Shown here: positions 30,568 to 42,115 of the stretch, one piece after another | Layout of the letters: each line of letters starts with the position of its first letter | How positions within the stretch are numbered: position 1 is the first letter of the stretch | Assembly: GCA_032209605.1 (NCBI GenBank) | Contig: JASFXZ010000016.1 | Span: forward strand, 15,314,001-15,378,000 | Length of the DNA stretch: 64,000 nt | Source: Mactromeris polynyma | Taxonomy: Eukaryota; Mollusca; Bivalvia; Venerida; Mactridae | Direction of reading: 5' to 3' | The notes under the pieces: model-generated | What the model was told of the DNA's origin: nothing | Seen by the model: only the letters and a program-made list of their open reading frames with translations | The model's database searches: none | Position numbers and translations under genes: made by a program

Positions 30568-31473
30568 ATGAACGCTCAGTGTTTTATTGTACTCGTCGTT
30601 TTTACGGCAATTGCCGCTGGAGCATCTGTTGCTCAACCAACTACTGCGGAAGCGACAACGGCACCGTCGAATAACCAAACGACATCCAGTAATCCGAACG
30701 TGACCACATCTTCCTCAACTTCAGCTTCGACCGAGAATACTACCTCGGTTACTCAGTCATCACTGACCACAGAAACAACGGAATCAACAGCTACGGCAGA
30801 AAATCAAACGTCAGCAACAACAACGGATTCAACAGCAACGGCAGAAAATCAAACGTCAGCAACTTCAACGGAATCAACAGCAACGGCAGAAAATCAAACG
30901 TCAGCAACAACAACGGAGTCAACAGCTACGGCAGAAACATCAACAACAGCACCAAAACCGGAATTTACCACGATAGCTTCTAGTTCTCATACTACGGATT
31001 ACAGAGGAGAGCTTGAATCTGCTCTATCTGATGAACAAATGGAAAAATTCATGGCATATCGTTCCGAAGCTTCCGAAAACAGGACATTGCATCTAACCAA
31101 TAGTAACATGAATGCTGCATTTGTTGCAACACTTTGTGTTCAGCCAGTTGAGGGAAACAATATTACGGTGCAGGTTCTTAATATAGCGTATTCAAACGAC
31201 GGACCCGCAGATAATATTTCACTCACCGTTAATAATCAACTAATCGGAAACGCCATTGCACAAGAGGCCTGGACAAATGGGTTAGGGTGGAATACTTTCA
31301 AAAGCACAGGACCAATTGGTGATGCTTTCCAATTACCAACGGGAAATCACTCACTGTACTTAAGAGTAATCTCAACAGACCAATGGGGAGTGGAGTTTGA
31401 TTTTATGGAGTTTCGTGCTTTAAACCAAAAACAAAATGTTAATCTATTGTGTACGGCTGAATTTTTTGAATAA
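30568..31473 (+). CDS. Mucin-like secreted glycoprotein, 3-repeat paralogue
   Basis: Single-exon gene, 301 residues. An N-terminal signal peptide (MNAQCFIVLVVFTAIAAGAS) predicts secretion. Residues 20 to about 135 are Ser/Thr-rich with many NxT/S sequons and three copies of a 15-residue unit (STATAENQTSATTTE type), a mucin-like stalk for O- and N-glycans. The last 150 residues form a globular domain with cysteines near its start (LCVQPV) and end (NLLC), and the block GDAFQLPTGNHSLYLRV before WGVEFDFMEF, a layout like galactose-binding/CBM6-35 beta-sandwich domains; that fold is an inference. The start is the ATG at 30568: the upstream codon that is ATG in copy 2 is TTG here. Paralogue at 34459. 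Mucus or shell-matrix roles are possible but unproven. Confidence 0.85.
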   Translation: MNAQCFIVLVVFTAIAAGASVAQPTTAEATTAPSNNQTTSSNPNVTTSSSTSASTENTTSVTQSSLTTETTESTATAENQTSATTTDSTATAENQTSATSTESTATAENQTSATTTESTATAETSTTAPKPEFTTIASSSHTTDYRGELESALSDEQMEKFMAYRSEASENRTLHLTNSNMNAAFVATLCVQPVEGNNITVQVLNIAYSNDGPADNISLTVNNQLIGNAIAQEAWTNGLGWNTFKSTGPIGDAFQLPTGNHSLYLRVISTDQWGVEFDFMEFRALNQKQNVNLLCTAEFFE

Positions 31474-31883
31474 GTTTAATATCATGGGATGTAACTCTTA
31501 CAATTATTGGACAATAACCATTAATGTCATCCCAAGGGACGTTACTGTGTTAAGCTGTATTTAATTTTAAATGTTACTCTGTACAGGTCAATTTATCGAA
31601 ATATCAAAGGGACGTTACTGAGCACGGCTTTAAATAATCAGGCACTATCTAAGGACATTACTCTGTCCATGTATATTAATCGAAGAATGAGTGTAATGTA
31701 GTACAGTTGAATTAGTGTTTTAAGTGTAATACAAAGGGATGTTACTCTGTACAGCTTCATTGTGGAAGAATAATTGACATGCCAAGGGAAGTTACTCTGT
31801 TATAGCACATAGTATTCTTTTTACACTTGATATTAAAACTCATACGGTTTTGTGTGTAATCCTATATACATTGTGAATTAACA
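31474..31883 (+). promoter_or_regulatory. 3'UTR with seven copies of a GGGAYGTTACTCTGTAC motif
   Basis: Between stop and poly(A) signal a motif of the form AAGGGACGTTACTCTGTAC recurs about seven times at 40-80 nt spacing (near 31485, 31536, 31573, 31611, 31654, 31735 and 31786), separated by AT-rich spacers. All are in the same orientation and conserved in copy 2. The regularity suggests a function in the mRNA or a decayed tandem repeat. Confidence 0.65.
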
Positions 31884-31889
31884 AATAAA
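31884..31889 (+). terminator. Poly(A) signal of mucin-like gene 1
   Basis: AATAAA about 410 nt after the stop, at the position matching 36681 in copy 2, followed by a T/GT-rich stretch (TTGTGTTTGTTGG). Confidence 0.7.
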
Positions 31890-32210
31890 GTATACTTTAC
31901 GATTATTGTGTTTGTTGGTGGTTTAACGAATACGCCCAGTAATCTGCTTCTGTACATCACAAGGTCGTGTTCAAATGTTATCTTGATACTATACTTCTAA
32001 CAAGCAAGTATACACGCTGTGTAAATCATTATGTTCAGATTGATATATGACATTCTCATGAATGTATTCGCACCTGTTATCACACAAAACCCATGTATAC
32101 AAATATATACAATGAAACATACCATTAACCCCGGATAAATGGCATTTAAATGATATATTAATATTTTGTGATTTGTGTTCATCTTAACTACTTAAACTAA
32201 ATTCTTCACT

Positions 32211-32537
32211 TAGTTGCTTTTGTCTTTTTGTCCAACGTTTCAGTTACAACCGTACTGCGTTTATTCGACAAACTTCTATCCGAATACAGTGTGGGAGAAG
32301 ACACAATTAATTTACATTAAATTAAACATGTGTGTTGACCAAAATGTCATAATTCTGCACGAGAACGCTATATCCAAATTCACTATAACCGTGTAGTTAT
32401 ACAATGAAATATAGAAGAGCTCTGTCGGGGAATAAACATTACTACGTACTATCCGAGTTTCCGTTATAACCGAGTACGTTATAAGCATGCACCACTGTAT
32501 ACACTGGATATGTTCATGTACATGTATCATTATTCAC
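32211..32537. mobile_element. Insertion specific to duplication copy 1
   Basis: Absent from the aligned position in copy 2 (37010). TTCACT lies at both edges (32205 and 32532), possibly a target duplication. The left part, TTATTCGACAAACTTCTATC, resembles the interior of family D, but no clear terminal repeats are seen. Confidence 0.5.
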
Positions 32538-33617
32538 TCACATACTTTTTTATATTGATTCCAACTTGCAGCTTATACGACAAATTTTACAGAAACATCA
32601 CTCGTTTACAAAAGTTACAACAATACAGAAATTAAACAAAACAAAAAACCCAATCTTATATAGACATAAAAATTATATATAAGCTAATGCGTTAAAACAA
32701 ACAGTGCGAGTTATTTCAATGTTTTGCCATAGTTTCAGCAAATGTATAGACGCAACGTGTGCATCTAGACACTGTCAATATCGATGAAAATTTAGTTAAT
32801 TCACTAATTGAATTTACACAGAGGAAAACTGTTTCACAGACAATAAATCGCAATAAACAATTTCACACGAATCCCCAATTTAAGACTGAAACTCAGACTT
32901 AGACTTTAAATTTGCACAAGTTACATTAACCAGCCTTTTTGTTTTCATTAAATCAAAATAAATTTCGTTTGAACAATGGTCGTTCACCATAGTGATGGTG
33001 TGATTATCGATAATAATCGAAAATCGTCATTAGACATCCGATATCGGCGACAATCGAGTATGAACTACAAAAATCGATTATAATCGGAAATTTAGACTTT
33101 ATTGACATCTGTAAATTGTGGCTATTTCTTCAAGCTATAGATCAAATCTTTATTAACATACACATTTGTACTTATCTGTACATAGAAAATAAAATATATT
33201 TATTTCAATTTCTACAGTCAAAAACACAATATAAACGTACAAAAACAAAATAACTAATTTGAATGATAAAATGTTCTTAAACATCATTGTTGGGAATTTT
33301 TCTACATTTTCAGTTTTGTTTATTTACCAAATTCCGAGAACCTACCCGTCTGAGGACACTAATATAGGTCTATGTTGGTATGGCATAATAAATCTCATTC
33401 GTTACTTGACGTTATTATCAAATTATTATAGGCGTGTGGTCGGTAGTCGGATATGGACATGAACTGTGAACCTCGGATAAGTACCAGGGGTTTTCTCAAA
33501 ATAATATACAATTAAGGCCCTCATGACCTCATAAAACAACATAAATGAAACCCGATATAATAATGAAATAAACTAACAGTCGGCACTACCGCTATCATTT
33601 CCTGTCAATGTATAATA

Positions 33618-33799
33618 CAGTCGGATTTCGTTCATTCGAATTCATCGGGTCCGACATTTTATTTCTAATAATACATGGTTTAGAATAGCCCAATTCAATT
33701 CGTTGTGCCTAAAAAGATACATTGGGACCTGATACTTATTTCGGATGATGCCTAGTATTCGGATAAAAGTTTGTCGAATTAACGAATAAGTCCGATTGT
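33618..33799 (+). mobile_element. Family D MITE
   Basis: Starts CAGTCGGATTTCGTTCATTC and ends AATAAGTCCGATTG. It lies about 25 bp to the left of the start of duplication copy 2. Confidence 0.75.
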
Positions 33800-34403
33800 A
33801 GCTGATTTTCCCCATCGAAAGGACTGTTGTTTTCCAGGAGGTCTGTGTGGGAGGCACTGTCGTTCCCTGTAACAACTTATTCTCTCTCTTTTTGGCGTCT
33901 GTGCGCGTTCACTGAACATTAAGCAAGTATCTAACTTTGCGCCATGTACTCGTTATAGGAGAAAATACCTATTTATTTTTCAACAAGCCCATCCATGCAG
34001 TGTTGTTGTTCACTAATCCAAAACATGTTTAGACAAGGTTTACTTGTATTCAGAAACACTGACAGTTCACGCACTTAAAAGTCACACCACTTTTTTATTA
34101 CCACATATTAAGAACAAAGACATTGTGACATAACAATAAATAACAACATTTAGTCTTTAAACAATAGTGTTACTCTTGATTTATCAAGCCGTGAAACCCA
34201 TGCTGGTAATTAACAACAGATTTGCAATTATTTAATTGACTCATTTGACAAGACAAACTAGTCAATTTATTTCCATTATATCATTATATTCTTGTCTCGT
34301 CAAAATTTGTAATAAACTCATGTTTAATAGCATACACCCTTCAGTTAACCAGCCAACCTATCAAAAATGACGGTCGTTTGTGTAATTATAGTATTTTGAA
34401 ATG

Positions 34404-34411
34404 CTATATAT
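34404..34411 (+). promoter_or_regulatory. TATA box of mucin-like gene 2
   Basis: CTATATAT about 50 nt before the ATG, aligned with the box of gene 1. The region from 33990 to the start codon is strongly conserved between the copies. Confidence 0.6.
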
Positions 34412-34458
34412 TCAACTGAGCATCAAGTGTTTTAGTTAGTTAGAAAAAAATGTCGAAG

Positions 34459-36264
34459 ATGAACGCTCAGTGTTTTATTGTACTCGTCGTATTTACGGCA
34501 ATTGCCGCTGGAGCATCTGTTTCTAAACCAACTACTGCGGAAGCGACAACGGCACCGTCGAATAACCAAACGACATCCAGTAATCCGAACGTGACCACAT
34601 CTTCCTCAACTTCAGCTTCGACCGAGAATGCTACCTCGGTGACTGAGTCATCACTGACCACAGCCACAACGGAATCAACAGCTACGGCAGAAAATCAAAC
34701 GTCAGCAACAACAACGGAATCAACAGCAACGGCAGAAAATCAAACGTCAGCAACCACAATGGAATCAACAGCAACGGCAGAAAATCAAACATCAGCAGCT
34801 ACAACGGAATCAACAGCAACGGCAGAAAATCAAACTTCAGCAGCTACAACGGAATCAACAGCAACGGCAGAAAATCAAACATCAGCAGCTACAACGGAAT
34901 CAACAGCAACGGCAGAAAATCAAACGTCACCAGCAACAACGGAATCAACAGCAACGGCAGAAAATCAAACATCAGCAGCTACAACGGAATCAACAGCAAC
35001 GGCAGAAAATCAAACATCAGCAGCTACAACGGAATCAACAGCAACGGCAGAAAATCAAACGTCAGCAGCTACAACGGAATCAACAGCAACGGCAGAAAAT
35101 CAAACGTCACCAGCAACAATGGAATCAACAGCAACGGCAGAAAATCAAACGTCAGCAGCTACAACGGTATCAACAGCAACGGCAGAAAATCAAACGTCAG
35201 CAACTACAACGGAATCAACAGCAACGGCAGAAAATCAAACGTCAGCAACTACAACGGAATCAACAGCAACGGCAGAAAATCAAACCTCAGCAACAACGAC
35301 AACAGCAACGGCAGAAAATCAAACGTCAGCAACAACGACAACAGCAACGGCAGAAAATCAAACGTCAGCAACAACGACAACAGCAACGGCAGAAAATCAA
35401 ACGTCAGCAGCTACAACGGAATCAACAGCAACGGCAGAAAATCAAACGTCAGCAACTACAACGGAATCAACAGCAACGGCAGAAAATCAAACGTCAGCAG
35501 CTACAACGGAATCAACAGCAACGGCAGAAAATCAAACGTCAGCAGCTACAACGGTATCAACAGCAACGGCAGAAAATCAAACGTCAGCAACTACAACGGA
35601 ATCAACAGCAACGGCAGAAAATCAAACGTCAGCAACAACAACGGAATCAACAGCTACGGCAGAAAATCAAACGTCAGCAGCAACAACGGAATCAACAACA
35701 GGAACGACAGAAACAGCATCAACAGCATCAACAGCATCAAAACCGGAATTTACCACGATAGCTTCTAGTTCTGATGCTACGGATTACAGAGGAGAGCTTG
35801 AATCTGCTTTATCTGATGAACAAATGGAAACATTCATGGCATATCGTTCCGAAGCTTCCGAAAACAGGACATTGCATCTAACCAATGCTAGCATGAATGC
35901 TGCATTTGTTGCTAGACTTTGTGTTCAGCCAGTTGACGGAAACAGTATTACGGTGCAGGTTCTTAATTTAGCGTATTCAAACGATGGGCACGCAGATAAT
36001 ATTTCACTCACCGTTAATAATCAACTAATCGGAAACGCCATTGCAGAAGAGGCATGGACACAGGGATTAGGGTGGAATACTTTCAAACGCACAGGACCAA
36101 TTGGTGATGCTTTCCAATTACCAACGGGAAATCACTCATTGTACTTAAGAGTAATCACTACAGACCAATATGGAGTAGAGTTTGATTTTATTGAATTTCG
36201 TGCTTTAAACCAAAATCAAAATGTCAATCTGTTGTGTATGACTGAATTTTTTGAAGAAGTTTAA
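34459..36264 (+). CDS. Mucin-like secreted glycoprotein, 23-repeat paralogue
   Basis: Single-exon gene, 601 residues, tandem duplicate of the gene at 30568. Same signal peptide and same C-terminal globular domain (two conserved cysteines, LPTGNHSLYLRV, YGVEFDFIEF), with an extra EV at the end. The middle holds 23 units of TATAENQTSATTTES type; each has an NQT sequon and many O-glycosylation candidates, making a long extended stalk. Three consecutive units (12-14 region of the array) lack two residues. A second in-frame ATG nine bases upstream (34450) is an alternative start, but it is TTG in gene 1. Likely extracellular, for example mucus or matrix; function not shown. Confidence 0.85.
   Translation: MNAQCFIVLVVFTAIAAGASVSKPTTAEATTAPSNNQTTSSNPNVTTSSSTSASTENATSVTESSLTTATTESTATAENQTSATTTESTATAENQTSATTMESTATAENQTSAATTESTATAENQTSAATTESTATAENQTSAATTESTATAENQTSPATTESTATAENQTSAATTESTATAENQTSAATTESTATAENQTSAATTESTATAENQTSPATMESTATAENQTSAATTVSTATAENQTSATTTESTATAENQTSATTTESTATAENQTSATTTTATAENQTSATTTTATAENQTSATTTTATAENQTSAATTESTATAENQTSATTTESTATAENQTSAATTESTATAENQTSAATTVSTATAENQTSATTTESTATAENQTSATTTESTATAENQTSAATTESTTGTTETASTASTASKPEFTTIASSSDATDYRGELESALSDEQMETFMAYRSEASENRTLHLTNASMNAAFVARLCVQPVDGNSITVQVLNLAYSNDGHADNISLTVNNQLIGNAIAEEAWTQGLGWNTFKRTGPIGDAFQLPTGNHSLYLRVITTDQYGVEFDFIEFRALNQNQNVNLLCMTEFFEEV
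34671..35689 (+). repeat. In-frame 45-bp coding minisatellite, 23 units
   Basis: The units of gene 2: twenty of 45 bp and three of 39 bp. The core ACGGCAGAAAATCAAACGTC is nearly invariant; variation sits at the ATTT, AATT and PATT positions. Recurrent block patterns (for example AATT-V-ATTT twice) show that multi-unit blocks were duplicated. Confidence 0.9.
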
Positions 36265-36680
36265 TATCATGGGATGTAACTCTTACAATTATTGGACAAT
36301 AACCATTAATGTCATCCCAAGGGACGTTACTGTGTTAAGCTGTATTGAATGTTAACTTCCAAGGAAAGTTACTCTGTACAGGTCAATTTATCGAAATATC
36401 AAAGGGACGTAACTGAGCACGGCTTTAAATTAATCAGACACTATTTAAGGACATTACTCTGTCCATGTATATTAATCGAAGAATGAGTGTAATGTAGTAC
36501 AGTTGAATTAGTGTTTTAAGTGTAATACAAAGGAATGTTACTCTGAACAGCTTCATTGTGGAAGAATTATTGACATGCCAAGGGAAGTTACTCTTTAGTG
36601 GAACATAGTATTCTTCTGATAATTGATATTATAACCTCATACGGTATTGTGTGTATTCATATATATATTGTATATAAACA
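36265..36680 (+). promoter_or_regulatory. 3'UTR motif array of mucin-like gene 2
   Basis: Carries seven motif copies in the same order as gene 1 (GGGATGTAACTC, GGGACGTTACTG, GGAAAGTTACTCTG, GGGACGTAACTG, GGACATTACTCTG, GGAATGTTACTCTG, GGGAAGTTACTC). The third copy, GGAAAGTTACTCTG, is complete here but degraded in gene 1. Confidence 0.65.
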
Positions 36681-36686
36681 AATAAA
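36681..36686 (+). terminator. Poly(A) signal of mucin-like gene 2
   Basis: AATAAA about 415 nt after the stop, followed by a T/G-rich stretch (AATTGTGTTTTTTTGTGG). Confidence 0.7.
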
Positions 36687-37146
36687 TTATACTGTGTATT
36701 ATAATTGTGTTTTTTTGTGGTTTTAACGAATACGCCCAGTATCTGCTTTTGTACATCACAAGGTCGTGTTTAAATGTTATCTTGATAAATACTACTAACA
36801 AGCAAGTATACACGCTGTGTAAATTATTATGTTCAGATTAATATATGACATTCTCATGAATGTATTCGCACCTGTAATCACACAAAACCCATGTATACCA
36901 ATATATACAATGAAACATAACATAAACCCCGGATAAATGGCATTTAAATGATATATTAATATTTTGTGATTTGTGTTCATCTTAACTACTTAAACTGAAT
37001 TCTTCACTTTTTTTTTCTTTTTTATGTTGATTCCACTTTGCAGCTTATACGACAAATTTTACAGAAACATCACCTGTTTACAAAAGTTACAACAAAACAG
37101 AAATAAAACAAAACAAAAAGCCCAATCTTATATAGACATACACATT

Positions 37147-37896
37147 ATCACTAGTGGATTCAGGGAGGGGGGCCCATCCGGCGCCCCCCTAAAATTCCCC
37201 AACCTTACATGTATGTCCATGCGCGTAGGAGCTTGGGTCGCAGGAATATTCTGGCTGGCAACGGCAATGGGGCCGCGGACATTTTATGACCCCTACTTCT
37301 CATTTGTATCTTAAACCAGTCACACATTGTATTGGCATTCAGACAAGATATTTAATACGCATGACTAAGTGTTATCATCGCTACCAGACAGGGACCGTCG
37401 CTAGTATCCTGACTGCTATCTAGGGTGTGAAAACAGTCGGCGGATTAATGAAGGTATGAAAGGAAGCATACTAACCAAGTGACCAGTATATTTATATTGG
37501 CATTGTTGTGAATCTTAAACAGTGCCCACAGACACAAATTAAATACATGTTCTGAATCTCCATTATGAAAGTAGACTTTGAAATGGATGTTCCAAAATAT
37601 ATCTCTAAATGTCCCGTGTTTTTTTTTACAAAAGTACACATATCACGGACACATAAACCATGTCCGAGCACATATACATGTATGAATAAATGTAATAATG
37701 TTTAAACAAATTTTCGGAAAATATCAAGTGATGGAATTTGCGCCTGTCAAAGGTGATTTCCTTAAAATTTTCTCATCCGGAATGGATACACCTCCCGCAC
37801 CCACCTCACCCGCGGCCCCAATGCTCAATACCGTCATACGTGCCTGGTGTCTGATTATGAATACGGAAATATACAGATAGCCTTAATCATAAGATT
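37147..37896. mobile_element. Insertion specific to duplication copy 2
   Basis: Interrupts DNA that is continuous in copy 1 (32660-32690). One side is C/G-rich (GGATTCAGGGAGGGGGGCCC then GCGCCCCCCTAAAATTCCCC), the other has CACCTCCCGCACCCACCTC, a look common for decayed invertebrate DNA transposons. No coding region is supported. Confidence 0.55.
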
Positions 37897-38541
37897 TTTA
37901 TATATAAACTAATGCGTTAAAACAAACAGTGCGAGTTATTTCAATGTTTTGCCATAGTTTCAGCAAATGTATAGATACAACGTGTGCATCTAGACACTGC
38001 CAAAATCAATGAAAATTTAGTTAGTTCACTAATTGAATTTACACAGATATTTACTCTTTCACATACAATACTTCGCAATAACAAACACGAATCCCCAATT
38101 ATACCTTTGTATTTCTTGGATCTTTATTTACATACATTTTAAGACTGAAACTCAGATTTAGACTTTAAATTTGCAAAAGTTACATTAACCAGCCTTTTTT
38201 GTTTTCATTAAATCAAAACAAATGAAATTTCTTCTGAACAAATGTCGTTCATCTTAGGGATGGCGTGATTATCGAAAATAATCGAAAAAAACTTCGCTAG
38301 ACATCCGACATCGGCGACACTACAATAATCGATTATAATCGCAAATTTAGACTTTATTGACATCAAATTCTGTAAATTGTGGCTATTTCTTCATGCTATA
38401 AATCAAATCTTTATTAACATTTACACTAGTACTAATCTGTACATCGAAAATAAAATATATTTATTTCAATTTCTTCAGTCAAATACACAAAAAAAAACGT
38501 TCAAAAACAAAATAACTAATTTGAATGATAAAATGTTCTTA

Positions 38542-41029
38542 TGATATAAGAGTAATGTAAACCGCATAGATGTTAAATGTAGTTACATAGAGATAAATAA
38601 ACTTGTATAAATCACTGTCAGCATTACACTTTTAACAAAAAAAACTGAAAACGGATGTCAACCCGGTGTTGTACAAGGTGAGCTAATCGAGCGGGCTCTC
38701 TCAAACACTACGTCTCTCTTTATTACATGCTTATACCATCTTATCAAGTCTTATATTCCGACGATTACTGATCAATGTGATATATGTGCCATTTCAGCAT
38801 GTTCATTTAGGCTGAAAAATACGTTAGAGTCATACTAGTCACTCGCTGTATTCAACCAATGTCACACGCAGTTATCTCCCCTTACAGCACACAATGACCC
38901 GTTGCCATCACAATAATTTAAACTGTATTTTATGATTTTATATATTAGATATTGAGCCTGTTATGAATACGTTGTAGAAAGTATTAACAGGACAACATTA
39001 GTATATATAATATACAGAATAATAATACAATGATAACGGGGCAATTACAATAAACAGATCAATGTATTATGCACCAAAACACAATCCGAGGATTCAACGC
39101 AAGACTATCGTAACCGTATGTATTCATATAGGAGTTACAATAGTCTTGAACTGAACCATCGAATTTTACAATACATTTATGATAAATACATAATGACGTG
39201 ACATTCGTAAGGGCAGTAATTTGGTGTTTGGTATTCATCACCATGTGCCATACATAAACTAACAAAACATCACAAACAATTAACCACCAAAAAATGCATT
39301 AAATAACATTTAATTATCATTATGAAAGGTTTTAATTTCGATCCGTTTTCCACGCGTTGTCTATCGTTTATTTTTCTCTCTTTCATGTAACGTTAAGTTA
39401 AAAGCAATGGCCATCGATACATTACCATTCATTAAAATACCCTCTGTTGTTAATGAAGGCACTATTTGATTTACGCTCGGATGAACGTATTCACGGACAA
39501 CCCATCATAATTTACGATACTTAGTGCAAATTAAAACCATGCGTACATTTTTGTGATGTCAATATATTTTTGTAGTGATTTGACAGTGAGTAAATTATAC
39601 CAGCTTAATTCACACTCATTGTTAAATAACATTGAATGATTATATACATATTTTTTCCCGTTTCATGTAAAGACATTCCCGAATGAGAATAACATGGACG
39701 TTCGTGTACATATAGTCTGGCTATCGTCGAGATATTTTTTCTACAACTAAATAATTTCTTTCATTTTTTCAGCGTAGTCGTATTAAACTCGCTTTTGTTA
39801 CTTGCGTCACAGCGGTGCGTAAGCCAATCAAATATAATGTAGGAGAACAGTCTGGAAAGTCGCATTTGTAAAATGGACGCTGATTGGCTCAGGTATGCAC
39901 GTTGTAAAAGCGGGACTGGACTGAATAAATTCGTTGTTGCCAAATAATTGGGTTTAATGTAGACATTCGTATCAACAACAACACTAAAAAAATCTAGTTC
40001 CATAACTTTTTCACTTTCAATGTTATGTTTGAAATGTGAATTGTCTATTTGTGTTTTTTTTACTAAACCCCAGCTTCGAAGGTACAGCTTGTCTTTACAG
40101 ATGTAATTCTTCCTTCAGTGAACTTAATTCGAATCTACAATAAATTAAGATGCTTCTCAGAACTACAAAACAAGACTGCCCCCATTAGCACTTGGACAAA
40201 ATATGTTATGGATGTTGCACCCAATTTTATGGTTACGGATGTTAACCTGGTTCTGTGGACATTCAAAAATAATTAATATGTATTAATTAATTTATTAACA
40301 AGAACAATAAAAATCTCTTACTCAATTATAGTTTTATACAAGAAAATCATTGATGCAAAGCATCAAAGGTCGCCGCTAAAGAATTGAATGATATTTTGTT
40401 ATTTACATTCTTTTGTACAAAAAACATGTAACTAAAGCATTACACTCCATTTTAGTAGTATCAAACACGTAAACAAAAAATATTAATCTGATTACAGACC
40501 CAGTTCCAACTTCTCTATATATAGCAAGGTCTTTGTTCACAAAAATAATAATATTTAAAATTACATTCTTTGAATCTTTTACATAAATTCTCATTAAGTT
40601 TCTAAATAATTATCTCAGACTATCACGACACTCAAAATTTATCACAGGAACACATTTTCTTTTCTGATCCATACGTACGTAAAAAATAAGCTTAGAATAA
40701 GCACTACTTTTATCTAAATATTTATTTCATAAAGTTAACGCATCACTTCTATTTGTTATAATGGGTCTATAAACAGATTAACTACTGTAATTGAATTTTA
40801 CTTGATTGGTCCACTAAAGTGTCATGGTCACTAAACATGCAACCTAGTCAATAATCAAATAACAATCTCTAATTATAGGTACATGGTGACTATAGTTCAA
40901 CTGTTTATGTGTGTTCATTTAGTAATGTTAATATCGCTAGTTCTGTCATGTGATTGAAGAAATCTAACCATGTGCTGGATTTCCGCGGGATTTTATTGTT
41001 TGCATCACGTGAGAACTTTTTTTAACTTT
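38542..41029. other. Intergenic, nothing recognised
   Basis: AT-rich. No open frame with domain-like sequence, no repeats matched elsewhere in the window. Confidence 0.45.
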
Positions 41030-41212
41030 CTAAAAATAAACTTTCCATAGACTGGTTTCAAATATTTTATCAGTCAAAATAGACCTTGACCATTTGAAAT
41101 CGTGCACCACATGAGGGAATCTAAAAATAAACTTTCTGTACACTGGTTTCAAATATTTTATCAGTCAAAATAGACCTTGACCAATTGAAAGCGTGTACCA
41201 CATGAGGGAATA
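41030..41212. repeat. Tandem duplication, 91-bp unit, two copies
   Basis: Two adjacent copies from CTAAAAATAAACTTTC to CACATGAGGGAAT (starts at 41030 and 41121) differ at only a few positions, so the event is fairly recent. Confidence 0.9.
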
Positions 41213-41789
41213 AATTAAAAGATTTAAAAAAAAATTAAAAAAATAAAAATACTTTTTCTGTAAAATTATCTTGAATCGAATAATTTTGGAAAAAAATTAA
41301 GTCACGTGCCCCTCCAGGCTCCACGTACATAAAAATATCCCATTCCAGACAGTACGCCGCACATCAATGCGACGACAATGAAATTGAAATCCAGTGTTAC
41401 ACATAATCTTAATGTAACCATATTCTTTTTTAGGACAACAAAAATGCAAAAAATCAGTTTGTTACAATACTACCTGAGCTGGAGACAGGGATGAATATGA
41501 AGTTATACAAATACAGTTACAAAGCGTTACATGTCTATTTGTTTCGTGACAACGTCCCTCCATTTATCGATTTATATGCGTTTAAATTGGTTACTTTTTT
41601 TATTTACTATACACTAGATTTTGTTTTTCTTGGTAATTCTGCTATATATATTTAAGTTACTGAGAGCTAGAATAGTATAAGGCTGCTTGTTACTTGCAAT
41701 CTTCAAGTTAATTTTCTTATAATTAGGCGCACATGTAATCGCTGTAAAGGATTAAATTTCGCCAATTAAATCAATGTATAGTATTACGT

Positions 41790-42115
41790 TAGAAATGATT
41801 AACCATCCAGAGGTTAAGTGTGGGGTTAACTAGCTGTTAAATCGATTTAAATCTCCAGTATTTTTACCGATATATAGCTAAGGCTGTAAACCGCCATGTG
41901 TTTCTGTATGTTTATAGGTTTCCCCAAATGTTTCTTCTTTTGATCCATATATACTATTTCTTGTTCATTTCCGCCGACTTGCTGCCAGTGGCCAGAATGC
42001 TTTCTTGGCTTGTCCTGTGATGCATTCCCTTTTCGTCTCCACTTACTTCCCTTAATTGTTTGTGATAATCAGCTAGACAGCTTTATTACCCCATTCAAAT
42101 AAATGCTTGCCCGTA
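41790..42115 (+). repeat. Family A repeat, diverged 5' part
   Basis: GGTTAAGTGTGGGGTTAACT, TGTTAAATCGATTTAAAT and CTTGTCCTGTGATGCATTCC align with the long form at 6372; the 3' tail is missing. Confidence 0.55.

Larger units (their letters stand above)
29936..33279 (+). repeat. Segmental duplication, copy 1
   Basis: Promoter, gene, 3'UTR and about 1.4 kb of downstream DNA are co-linear with 33823-38541. The right boundary falls at GATAAAATGTTCTTA in both. Copy-specific differences are a 327-bp insertion here (32211-32537), the gene's repeat number, and a 750-bp insertion in copy 2. Confidence 0.9.
33823..38541 (+). repeat. Segmental duplication, copy 2
   Basis: Begins inside a family A repeat (CTGTTGTTTTCC) and runs co-linearly with 29936-33279. 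It is longer because of 20 extra 45-bp gene repeats and an insertion at 37147-37896. A hAT-like GGGATGGCGTGATTATCG terminus near 38259 is in both copies, so it predates the duplication. Confidence 0.9.
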
